A DNA stretch of 27,871 bases from Acanthaster planci (taxonomy: Eukaryota > Echinodermata > Asteroidea > Valvatida > Acanthasteridae): assembly GCF_001949145.1 (NCBI RefSeq), contig NW_019091405.1, positions 1,389,664 through 1,417,534 of the forward strand, written 5' to 3'. Positions 18,901 through 24,700 of this stretch are shown here, one piece after another. Below the pieces are notes generated by a model. The model was not told the origin of the DNA and searched no databases. It saw nothing but the letters and a program-made list of their open reading frames with translations. A program made the position numbers and the translations under genes. Position 1 is the first letter of the stretch. Each line of letters opens with the position of its first letter.

Positions 18901-21419
18901 AGCTGTTCCCCATGAGATTCAGGTGGTTGAGATTTTACTGTATTTTATTTCACACTAGTCCTGTGCAACTTCAGTTCCCAAGTTCGTGCCTGTGTGAGTG
19001 TGCCAGTCATGCTGATGCAGCACTCGATCTAGCAGCCTCAATAGAATGGGTGGGGACCAGGACATGGTGGAAACTACTCGACTAACGTGTACTTTGTTAT
19101 TTTTTAATACTTGTGGGTACCCGGGTACCTGCCCATTACGGGAATCAGGTACATGTCAGAGGTCGAAATTAACGGTGGTCTGGTGGTCCGAGGCCAGTAA
19201 AAAATCATCAGGACCACCAGATCCACCAAACCCGATGGTCTGGCGGGCCAGTGCAAATGAATGGTCTTAGTAAATAAATTCCATGTCACACTGTGTTTTT
19301 TTATTCTCTCAAAACAACGTGGCATATAATGGTCACTATACTTGCCATCGTTGAAAATAGTTTCCCAGTTGGCAACAGTACAAAACGCACATGATGTATA
19401 CACGGAGATTTCTCTAACCACGAACGTACAGTTGCCCAATACGTACTGTACATGTACACCAAGCATGCAGAATGTATCCGCACGTGGTCAATTGATTGAT
19501 CACGCATGCATAGTTCACGTTCGTACGGCTGTAGTGTAACCAGCCCGAACTGGTTCCCGTGTGTCATTTCAGATGGTAATTAGAAGACCAATCTGTGGCT
19601 GTACTGCGCCGTGCTAAATGGTTTTGGTTATTGTTTTTTTCATGCACTGAAACCCTTTTTCTCAATTTTTGATATGAATACATGAACTTCAATTCATTGT
19701 GTGAGGAAGGCAATGGAAACGTGTCTTTTTTATAGAAAGTGTGGCACATATTAAATTCGACTAAAATTAGATGATGGCAGTTGGAAGGGTTGATCAACTA
19801 ATCAGTTTTACGCAAGCAATACAAACAACCACAATTGAAAGGCAAAAATGTCAGGAAGAAATAGGATGCAGTTTTACACCACCGTTTGATAAGTACCAAG
19901 GACCACCAGATTTTCAGCAGGACCAGTAAATGGTGGTCCTGCTGGCCAGCATGAAATTCAAGTTATTTTTGACCCCTGCATGTACAGTACCTGGTTCCCA
20001 CACAATTTGTAATCAAAATGCACACCCCTACTGCCAACACGGTCAAGACCAAAGATCATATAGCACCGCAAAGCAGCACAAGAAGGAGAACACTGCCAAA
20101 AAGGTGTAATCACCATGTAGACATGTGACAATTATTTTCAAGTTAGTCTGATATTTAGATGTAACACATGCCAAAAGATAAGTTTTACAATAAGCTTTCT
20201 AATGATACCAAAAGCAATGTTATGCGATGTTGGGTTGCGGAGTTGTGATTTTTTTTAAAAAGGATTTTAAACGGGCGTATTTTGTGCCTCCGTATTTATA
20301 TTGAATAACATAGGAATCTTCTGAAAAACTGTGACCTGCTTTGCGTTATGCATCAATTTCTTTGAACATAGGCTATTCTACATGTATATACCGTTAGAAA
20401 GCAAATTTCAATAAAATAAAAGCAAACTCTAAAGCACTTTGTGATCAGTTCTTCATTTCTTCAATTCTTGTAGGCAGCTACATCATGAGCATGACACAAA
20501 CATTGCAAGCAAGTGACACACAAGCACGTTTCAACACGCGGCCGTGCCGTCATGAATCATGGCAAGATGGCGTGCACAGCGCGCTTGCAAAACATGGGAC
20601 TGAACACCCCGCAGTCCGATAAGAAAACACCCCAGCCCTTCAAAGCTTCAGAATTTGCTCAAATCACACCCACTTACAGCTCAAGAGTTATGTTTCACAA
20701 CGATTCCCCTTAAAATGACAATGCTTTGTTACAAACTAGGATTGGTTGGGCAGAATTTCGAGCTCGAACTTTAGCGACACCGTAATGGCACTTCCTGGAG
20801 GTCGATCGGAAAATTTTGAAAAAGAATGTGTACATGTACATGTACTTCGTGTTTTTCTCATTATATATTCATTAATTTGTCCGCCAGACTCCTTACAACA
20901 GCCAATCAGCAGCACAAAATCCAGACACACCTTCTGCAGGCAGAGAATCGGGCTAACACTTGTGTGGGCACCTTTCTGAGGTTGCGCACGCGGCGTGTTT
21001 GTGCATACCTACACCATGGGCATCATTCAAGCAAGCCAGTGCAGTGCACCTTAATGCACATCACACCAGGCATGCCACGTGTGCGTGCGTGGTACCCAGG
21101 CAATTAGTATGTTTTACGCATATTCATTGTGGAGTTCTCTTGTACCGCCATGACGGCTGCGCAGCACTATACAATCTTTGGTCAAGACTGCACCACTGAA
21201 CCGCTACCAACAAGAAGTGTAACATGACCGAATTGACCAATGGCTACGGCTACGCGTCATCAACGACATCATGCCCATCCATGGCCATGCCTGTCGATCC
21301 TGCCTACAGCTACAGCCAGCCAGCAGGATGGCGTGCATTACATCGTTAATATTTCCACACTCACCATAGTACTGCTGACTGCGACCCCCATCCCTATTCC
21401 GGTTATTTCTTCTGGACAT
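888..21419 (-). CDS. NXF1: NXF1, nuclear RNA export factor 1 (TAP), complete, 20 coding exons
   Basis: General mRNA export receptor. In known family members it pairs with NXT1 through the NTF2-like domain, takes mRNA from ALY/TREX adaptors, and crosses the nuclear pore by binding FG nucleoporins with its NTF2-like and UBA domains. Exons joined 5' to 3' on the minus strand: 21419-21365, 17230-17134, 16119-15943, 15423-15213, 14554-14471, 13257-13153, 12890-12752, 12396-12308, 11535-11428, 10330-10230, 6981-6945, 6559-6435, 5600-5540, 4982-4883, 4477-4356, 3925-3883, 3457-3327, 2698-2544, 1516-1456, 926-888. The sum is 2040 nt, 679 residues plus TGA, with all junctions GT-AG and in phase. Human NXF1 is 619 residues; the extra length is mainly in the N-terminal linker. 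Approximate domain order: RGG-rich tail 1-170, RNA-binding fold 174-255, LRRs 290-405, NTF2-like 420-600, TAP-C/UBA 625-679. Identification rests on residue-level similarity in every exon. Confidence 0.96.
927..1455 (-). other. NXF1 intron 19, no further feature seen
   Basis: AT-rich intron between exons 19 and 20 with a gtaagt donor and ccag acceptor. Nothing else was recognised in it. Confidence 0.8.
1456..1516 (-). CDS. NXF1: NXF1 exon 19, TAP-C/UBA domain
   Basis: Residues 647-667, [17 protein letters not shown]..., aligns with human KCLQDNNWDYTRSAQAF. The WDY motif of the FG-nucleoporin-binding UBA fold is intact. The acceptor is tcag and the donor gtaagt. Confidence 0.97.
1700..1835. 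repeat. Long imperfect hairpin (foldback element)
   Basis: Two arms of about 62-66 bp pair across a loop of a few bases near 1764-1768, with only a handful of mismatches. The left arm starts TGAGTCAAACGATTGCGG and the right arm ends CCGCCATCGTTTCACTCA. It lies in NXF1 intron 18. It looks like a foldback MITE, but I could not define a target-site duplication. Confidence 0.8.
2118..2275. mobile_element. Short MITE, PIF/Harbinger-like, with TTA duplication
   Basis: The left terminus GGGAACGTTTCATAATT mirrors the right terminus AATTATGAAACGCTCCC. The inverted similarity runs nearly 50 bp per side and continues weakly to the centre, with GCGGTACCGC-type repeats. TTA flanks both ends (2115-2117 and 2276-2278). 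A 3-bp TWA duplication is typical of PIF/Harbinger, hence the tentative class. There is no coding capacity. It lies in NXF1 intron 18. Confidence 0.75.
2335..2375 (+). other. G-rich tract in NXF1 intron 18
   Basis: Runs of 3 to 6 G on the plus strand (antisense to NXF1) could form a G-quadruplex. No gene is associated with it. Confidence 0.4.
2544..2698 (-). CDS. NXF1: NXF1 exon 18, proline/serine linker and TAP-C/UBA start
   Basis: Residues 596-646. [14 protein letters not shown] matches human [33 protein letters not shown] then matches the first UBA helices (human QQEMLQAFSTQSGMNLEWS). The acceptor is gcag and the donor gtaagt. Confidence 0.98.
2803..2910. repeat. 15-bp minisatellite, about 7 copies
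   Basis: The unit GGCAAAACCATGGCT repeats seven times plus three bases. Two units carry an A-to-G change (CCGTGG). It lies in NXF1 intron 17. Because 15 is a multiple of three, the array is open in several frames and creates spurious repetitive ORFs on both strands. Confidence 0.95.
3327..3457 (-). CDS. NXF1: NXF1 exon 17, end of NTF2-like domain
   Basis: Residues 552-595. [11 protein letters not shown] and [15 protein letters not shown] align with human AFTRTFIAVPA and GLCIVNDELFVRNAS. The acceptor is ctag and the donor gtgagg. Confidence 0.97.
3458..4355 (-). other. NXF1 introns 16 and 15 around exon 16, no further feature
   Basis: Apart from exon 16 (3883-3925) this stretch is AT-rich intron. 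No repeats or other genes were recognised. Confidence 0.7.
3883..3925 (-). CDS. NXF1: NXF1 exon 16, 43-nt NTF2-like exon
   Basis: Residues 538-551, [14 protein letters not shown], aligns with human TLLCFSVNGVFKE. The acceptor is tcag and the donor gtgagt; a short exon confirmed by phase. Confidence 0.95.
4356..4477 (-). CDS. NXF1: NXF1 exon 15, NTF2-like domain
   Basis: Residues 497-537. [20 protein letters not shown] aligns with human [20 protein letters not shown], part of the NXT1-facing sheet. The acceptor is atag and the donor gtgaga. Confidence 0.97.
4478..5539 (-). other. NXF1 introns 14 and 13 around exon 14, no further feature
   Basis: Only exon 14 (4883-4982) is recognisable here. 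A poly-C run occurs near 5380-5389. Confidence 0.7.
4883..4982 (-). CDS. NXF1: NXF1 exon 14, NTF2-like domain
   Basis: Residues 464-496. [11 protein letters not shown]... and [14 protein letters not shown] align with human ACCSLSIPF and YFKDSRNVKKLKD. The acceptor is ccag and the donor gtaagt. Confidence 0.95.
5540..5600 (-). CDS. NXF1: NXF1 exon 13, NTF2-like domain
   Basis: Residues 443-463, [20 protein letters not shown], aligns with human [20 protein letters not shown]. The acceptor is gcag and the donor gtaagt. Confidence 0.98.
5601..6434 (-). other. NXF1 intron 12, no further feature
   Basis: AT-rich intron with simple TATACAT-type sequence near 6076-6092. No coding or mobile element was recognised. 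Confidence 0.7.
6435..6559 (-). CDS. NXF1: NXF1 exon 12, LRR to NTF2-like linker
   Basis: Residues 402-442. [18 protein letters not shown] is nearly the same as human ELPPPIAFDVEAPTTLPP. It then enters the first helix of the NTF2-like domain (LLSFLEKY). The acceptor is ccag and the donor gtgagt. Confidence 0.98.
6560..6944 (-). other. NXF1 intron 11 (after the VIRL codons)
   Basis: A 385-nt intron between the end of the LRR domain and ELPPLIAFD. By protein position it probably matches the vertebrate NXF1 intron that carries the constitutive transport element. I see no such element here. Confidence 0.6.
6945..6981 (-). CDS. NXF1: NXF1 exon 11, 37-nt micro-exon ending the LRR domain
   Basis: Residues 389-401, [13 protein letters not shown], aligns with human SAIRERFPKLLRL. 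The exon is very short but is fixed by similarity, by the ccag acceptor and gtgagt donor, and by phase with both neighbours. Confidence 0.94.
6982..10229 (-). other. NXF1 intron 10, 3.2 kb, mostly featureless
   Basis: A long intron with a poly-C run near 7341-7350 and the GC-rich hairpin cluster at about 8090-8400 (listed separately). No coding sequence or transposon ends were recognised elsewhere in it. Confidence 0.65.
8090..8400. other. GC-rich block with clustered hairpins inside NXF1 intron 10
   Basis: This block is richer in GC and CpG than the intron around it and holds several close inverted repeats. They are CCTCGCGAGG (8237-8246), AGCGTGC with GCACGCT (8250-8276), CAGGATT with AATCCTG (8286-8305), CCCC with GGGG (8318-8328), and CCAAGC with GCTTGG (8373-8388). 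It could be a structured intronic RNA or an old repeat insertion; I cannot tell which. Confidence 0.45.
10230..10330 (-). CDS. NXF1: NXF1 exon 10, leucine-rich repeat
   Basis: Residues 356-388. [20 protein letters not shown] aligns with human KGLKLEELWLDGNSLCDTF, the third LRR. The acceptor is tcag and the donor gtaaag. Confidence 0.97.
10409..10977 (-). mobile_element. TTAA-flanked MITE, piggyBac-like, copy 1 (intact ends)
   Basis: TTAA flanks both ends (10405-10408 and 10978-10981). The termini are perfect inverted repeats: TTAACCACTTGCTGCCGGG on the left and CCCGGCAGCAAGTGGTTAA on the right. At 569 bp it has no transposase. A TTAA target duplication is the piggyBac hallmark, so the class is inferred. 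It lies in NXF1 intron 9. A second copy lies reversed at 22284-22801. Confidence 0.9.
11428..11535 (-). CDS. NXF1: NXF1 exon 9, leucine-rich repeats
   Basis: Residues 320-355 with LRR consensus: [14 protein letters not shown] and [10 protein letters not shown], matching human LLSLNLSNNRLYRL and LKILNLSGN. The acceptor is gcag and the donor gtaaga. Confidence 0.98.
11851..12121 (+). repeat. Dispersed short repeat, copy A, with imperfect terminal inverted repeats
   Basis: The left end (GGTCTATGCAATGCA, 11858 on) mirrors the right end (TTCACTGCATGGACC, to 12121). The left end and the segment at 11933-11997 both resemble copy B at 15450-15857. It lies in NXF1 intron 8 and is probably a non-autonomous DNA element of unknown class. 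Confidence 0.55.
12308..12396 (-). CDS. NXF1: NXF1 exon 8, LRR domain
   Basis: Residues 290-319. [20 protein letters not shown] aligns with human [20 protein letters not shown]. The acceptor follows a strong pyrimidine tract (tttttccccacag) and the donor is gtaggc. Confidence 0.97.
12752..12890 (-). CDS. NXF1: NXF1 exon 7, end of RNA-binding fold and start of LRR
   Basis: Residues 244-289. [10 protein letters not shown]... matches the human ISIIINSSAPP strand, then [18 protein letters not shown] matches MSKRYDGSQQALDLKGL, the lead-in to the leucine-rich repeats. The acceptor is gtag and the donor gtatgt. Confidence 0.96.
12891..13152 (-). other. NXF1 intron 6, no further feature
   Basis: A short AT-rich intron between exons 6 and 7 with gtgggt donor and gtag acceptor. 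No other signal was seen. Confidence 0.75.
13153..13257 (-). CDS. NXF1: NXF1 exon 6, RNA-binding fold
   Basis: Residues 209-243, [20 protein letters not shown]... It matches the human [24 protein letters not shown] segment, the second half of the RNP-like domain. The acceptor is acag and the donor gtgggt. Confidence 0.97.
13258..14470 (-). other. NXF1 intron 5 with long in-frame open stretch
   Basis: The intron begins gtgagt after exon 5. Reading on from exon 5 in frame, codons stay open for about 137 residues (14470 down to 14057), and the other two minus-strand frames are also open for much of that. The rest (13258-14056) holds a G10 run near 13817-13826 and nothing else recognised. Confidence 0.6.
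14471..14554 (-). CDS. NXF1: NXF1 exon 5, RNA-binding fold
   Basis: Residues 181-208, [17 protein letters not shown]... then CSVPFIPFE. This matches human IPYGRKYDKAWLL and CSVPFTPIEF closely. The donor is gtgagt in phase 0. The frame stays open far into the following intron (see Findings). Confidence 0.97.
14555..15212 (-). other. NXF1 intron 4
   Basis: An intron between exons 4 and 5 with gtaaga donor and tcag acceptor. The plus strand has an open frame across 14753-15151 that I do not accept as a gene. No repeats were recognised. Confidence 0.65.
15213..15423 (-). CDS. NXF1: NXF1 exon 4, NPY motif and long linker to the RNA-binding fold
   Basis: Residues about 110-180. It begins (F)[12 protein letters not shown], aligning with the RYNPY core of the human PY-type nuclear localisation signal, so this signal seems kept. 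A basic, low-complexity linker longer than the human one follows. It ends SWAKII, the first beta strand of the RNA-binding fold (human NWFKIT). The donor is gtaaga. Confidence 0.93.
15450..15857 (+). repeat. Dispersed short repeat, copy B
   Basis: It starts TTAAATGGTCTATGCGATGC, close to copy A, and shares AAAATGCAC.TTTGTGT. A second shared block (AATGTCTTC..TGATTGAT, then CCAGAAAA) lies at 15792-15838. About 200 extra bases separate the blocks compared with copy A. No right-hand inverted terminus was found. It lies in NXF1 intron 3. Confidence 0.45.
15943..16119 (-). CDS. NXF1: NXF1 exon 3, basic then acidic linker
   Basis: Residues about 51-109. A basic RGG/RGRYQ stretch is followed by [16 protein letters not shown], which matches the DDGDVAM acidic motif of human NXF1. 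The acceptor is gtag and the donor gtacga, which is weaker than the others here. The donor is set by the frame, which hits a stop shortly after it, and by the match across the junction to exon 4. Confidence 0.88.
16120..17133 (-). other. NXF1 intron 2, no further feature
   Basis: AT-rich intron with small inverted TACATG-type motifs near 16710-16760. No exon or transposon ends were recognised. Confidence 0.7.
17134..17230 (-). CDS. NXF1: NXF1 exon 2, RGG-rich N-terminal tail
   Basis: Residues about 19-50, glycine and arginine rich with RGG and HRGGRGG motifs. In known NXF1 the basic N-terminus binds RNA and ALY/REF and is arginine-methylated. The acceptor is ctag and the donor gtaaga. The phase fits exons 1 and 3. 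Confidence 0.85.
17231..21364 (-). other. NXF1 intron 1, 4.1 kb
   Basis: The longest intron, with gtgagt donor and ctag acceptor. It contains the hAT-like element at 19157-19978, several TACATGTACATG simple repeats (near 18111-18120, 18208-18228, 18541-18552 and 20829-20844) and a poly-C run near 17808-17816. No other coding exon was recognised. Confidence 0.7.
19157..19978. mobile_element. Candidate non-autonomous hAT-like element
   Basis: The termini CAGAGGTCGAAATTAAC (left) and GTTATTTTTGACCCCTG (right) are imperfect inverted repeats of the CAGRGGTC type common in hAT elements. Inside each end lie clustered GGTGGTCC/GGACCACC motifs and GGCCAG, like subterminal repeats. At 822 bp it has no transposase. 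The flanks are TACATG-rich and no clean 8-bp duplication is visible. It lies in NXF1 intron 1. Confidence 0.6.
21365..21419 (-). CDS. NXF1: NXF1 exon 1 (start codon)
   Basis: The exon encodes [12 protein letters not shown]... (residues 1-18 plus one base). The reading frame upstream stays open but has no other ATG before it, and an A sits at -3. The donor reads gtgagt. The basic start leads smoothly into the RGG-rich exon 2. Assignment of this short exon rests on splice phase and composition rather than on strong similarity, because NXF1 N-termini diverge fast. Confidence 0.8.
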
Positions 21420-21698
21420 CTTAAGCGGGTGAAAAGTTCTGAAAAAATGTTCAAAGTACACGCAGCTAGCGTTCCGTCGTTCAGAATCGTACACGTACGT
21501 ACGTTATGTACGTACGCGGATGAAAATGACTATTCGGTTACTAGACTTCAATCGTGGTACAGTACTACCAGTATGTTTTGTGAATGGAGCCAGGCTATAA
21601 TGTCGACAAACCACTCACGAGATGGCGCTGTCTTGTCAAACAAACTCGCCAAAAACGGGCCAAAACACTTTTTAAGCTGAGACGTCAAGCTGAACAAA
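21420..21698. promoter_or_regulatory. Likely bidirectional promoter between NXF1 and FUZ
   Basis: Only 279 bp separate the two divergent start codons, so both 5' UTRs and core promoters should lie here or in upstream introns. No TATA box was recognised. A CpG-rich inverted repeat CGTACGTAC/GTACGTACG sits at 21494-21516, and a YY1-like GAGATGGCGCTG at about 21619. Promoter activity is inferred from the layout. Confidence 0.65.
21494..21516. repeat. Palindromic CGTACGTAC...GTACGTACG in the shared promoter
   Basis: Two 9-bp arms with a 5-bp spacer, CpG-containing, lie 75 bp upstream of the NXF1 start and about 185 bp upstream of the FUZ start. It may be a protein-binding palindrome; the factor is unknown. 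Confidence 0.5.
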
Positions 21699-21794
21699 AT
21701 GAGAATGGATGGTGTCGCAGCAGTGTATCTTGTGTGTCTCACAAATGAAGGAGGACTTCCTTTATTCACAAGGTCTAAGGGCCACTCAAAAGCA
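21699..21794 (+). CDS. FUZ: FUZ exon 1 (start codon)
   Basis: Residues 1-32. VYLVCLTNEGGLPLFTRSKG aligns with human VHLLCLAASSGVPLFCRSSR, the first strands of longin domain 1. The donor is gtaagg in phase 0. This exon is short, in no long ORF, and was found by similarity. Confidence 0.92.
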
Positions 21795-24700
21795 GTAAGG
21801 AAATTGGTTGTGTCGTGTGTTTGACCATTAGCCATCGATTGTGTTGATTGGTTTTTTTTTACAGGGTGGCTCCGCAGCGTTCATGCAGCAACACAAGTGC
21901 CAGTGGGGCGAGGGGAGAGTACACATGTAGGATCGGGAGGCTAGGTAGCGAAGCTACTGATCAAATGTCCACTGTGGAAAGAGTTTCAGACCTGGAACTT
22001 TGGGGATTGTTAGTTGGGGACCCCAGTGTTCTGACATTTTAATCTTCATGATCTTGCGCGCAAAACTGGTAAGGCCCCCCAAAAAAGAACGGCAACACTC
22101 TCTTTATTGTGCTGACCCTATTTGTTTGAAACTTCAAATTGTAAATTGTAAAAGTGACTTTTTAACTGATAAACTAACCATGCAAATTTGAATCCACCAT
22201 GTGTCATGTATTAATTGAAACACATAGTTTCCCTCAAAATTTCCCTCAAAATTCTAAACCCTGTCCTTTTTTGACAACATTAACCACTAACTGCCTGGTG
22301 GATTTCTCTTGAGCGGGATGTGATGAAGGGACTTTTTCTAGATTTTCCATTTTCAAAGTTCTTCAAAAATTCATGTGTTCATTTACTGGACGTTTACACC
22401 CACACGAACGACTCTCTGGTGGCTACTCTAGTCTGTCAGGCAACCTTCATTGTCACCCGAGTATTCAGCCCAGGCCTGCAGCCCTGTAAAAGAGAGCCCA
22501 GAATTGTGAGGTGTTGCATAATTTCCTTTGTTCCAGTGAATGCCAGTAGCGTCTTTTCATACGCGACTGGATTAGCGAGCAGTGGCGTTGTGTCACTCAT
22601 TAATGGGGCCCTGGAGCACTTTTGTTCGCGGTGCTAATCCGCGGGCGCACTGTGCCCAAAACAGTACCTTCTAAAAATGGAAGGCGAAAAATGATGGCAA
22701 TTCCCAGTAGCAGGTCCTCTGTTCCGAGTACAGTCTTTTGTTACACAGACCAGCTCTTTTGTCCAAAACCAGGCACCCTGGCTCTGCGTATAAACACATG
22801 GTTAACCCTACTGTTATTGAGCATGATATCACAGTCATCTACCAAGGTCAATTCAAAAGTTAAAATGTAACTCTCCCTTTTATTATAGGAACAGGGTCCC
22901 CAAATTTACAATCCCCGAATTTTTTCATTTTTGTTTACTAGGAACCATCTTAAGTCCTCCGAAAATCGACCACTGCACGTGCACAGGAAAGCAATGGCAC
23001 ATTTCTTGTTCAGACTTCAGTCCATATCAGTAGGCCAACATTTTGCTGAGCATGACGCCCCTCATAAAAGCACATTGCAATCACTGGCAGATGGGAGGAG
23101 GGCAACGGGACGACGCTCCCCCCCCCAACAACTTCTTTTTGTAGACATCAGAAAAAATTGATATAAAGGCAATCTTCTGTTCCCAAATTGTGTAGGCCTA
23201 GAAAGCCCCCAAATTTAGCTTCACCCCTGAGAAAGGCAATAAGTTTACATAAAGAAATTCCCCCAAATTTTGTTTTTAGATCTGCCGTTAAGGCCTATAG
23301 CAATGGGGCTTAATTTCTTACATTCCTTCAAATCCTTCTCAACCTCCTCTTATGACCTGTGGTAGTCAAACGGAGTGCCTCCATTTTTCCAGTTGGCATT
23401 TGCAGAGCAAGGCATGCTGTACGGCGTTCAGATGTTTGCTCAGAATCATGACGTCGGATTACAGAGCACCACAACAGAGGAAGCCAAGGTGGTTTGGAAA
23501 GTCTTCCATAACAGGTATAAACCCATAATGAGGCTTCTACCTGTACAGATCATTTGACAAAGAGGTGACAGGAGAGGTTTCTGACAATTTTGGGGTGACT
23601 GTGTTTGATCTCATACTTTGCCTGTGAAAGTAACTGATGTGAAATATTTTAGCAGACTTTTCATAGATATTTCCGAAAGTACATAGATAGACCTTATCAT
23701 TTTACTGCTACATGTATGTGCATAATTATAGTTTCAAAGTGAAAGAGTGTGTACGCAAAACTGTAAAAGTTTTAAAACTTTGACAAAAATGCCTGTAGAT
23801 GTCTGTGTCCTTTAGAAGTCGCAAAGAACTTTTTGTGTTTTCCTTTGTAGTGTGACACTGGTGCTAATAACGCCAGAGGATGGGTGCAGCGACGTCCATC
23901 TGAATACGTTACTTGATCATGTCTTTCATGCCATGGTAGGTTGGTTTAATAACCAGACTTAAGCCAACTTTGTTGAGCATGTCAGCCACTTGGAATGAAA
24001 CCAAGACAAGTTTGTCATGTTTCCAGGGACTGAATGAGGTTGTCCCAGGATCTTACCCAAAGACCAAAACTTGCTTTTATAGTCAGTCCAGAAGGGAATT
24101 ACTATTTGTACTTGGTCATGTAGGGACCGTGAAACTAAGACCACTTCCTAGTCATCATGATTATGGTGTTCAGGGAGTAACAGGTTGTGCGGATGCCTTC
24201 TAAATCTTCCCCAAAATCCANAATTCACTAGCCATCTCGCGCACTTTACTCAAAATGAAGACGTCACGAATTATGAGAAATATCGATGGTCTGGTACTGC
24301 ATTCCTGTGTCCATCAAAATACCTCCTTTCACCAAAGAGGGGGTTTTCACCATGAATTTCCAGTAATCAGGGTTGAAATGAAGTGTGCATGTACTTTGCT
24401 CTAATTGTAGGTGATGTTCATTGGCTTAGACACTCTAGAAAACATAAAGAATGTGGAACGGCTAAGGAGAGACCTGAAGGTGAGTTTATACAGCAGAGCA
24501 TATTCAAGGACATTTGAATGTTTTAGTTCATCCCCCAAAAATCTTCATCTCAAAATAACTTCTGCTGAAAGCACTGAGTCATTGAATCGTCTTCAAAATA
24601 TTCCCCTATCCTCCAAGTTTCAAATTCAGTGAGAATGTTCAGCCTGTACAGTTCATTTCTGTGTGAATAGTGTCCATTGTGTTGGAATGGCAATTTCATA

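Noticed and set aside
18111-20844. TACATGTACATG runs as possible regulatory palindromes
   Set aside because: They recur throughout the window as simple sequence, so no specific function can be supported.
21204-21494. 96-codon minus-strand frame starting upstream of NXF1 exon 1
   Set aside because: Its first codon is GTG, not ATG. The first ATG in that frame is 21419, and the frame runs through a good gtgagt donor into intron.
21420-21698. RFX X-box expected upstream of a ciliary gene such as FUZ
   Set aside because: I looked for a GTTNCC-AT-GGNAAC-like site on both strands and saw none convincing.
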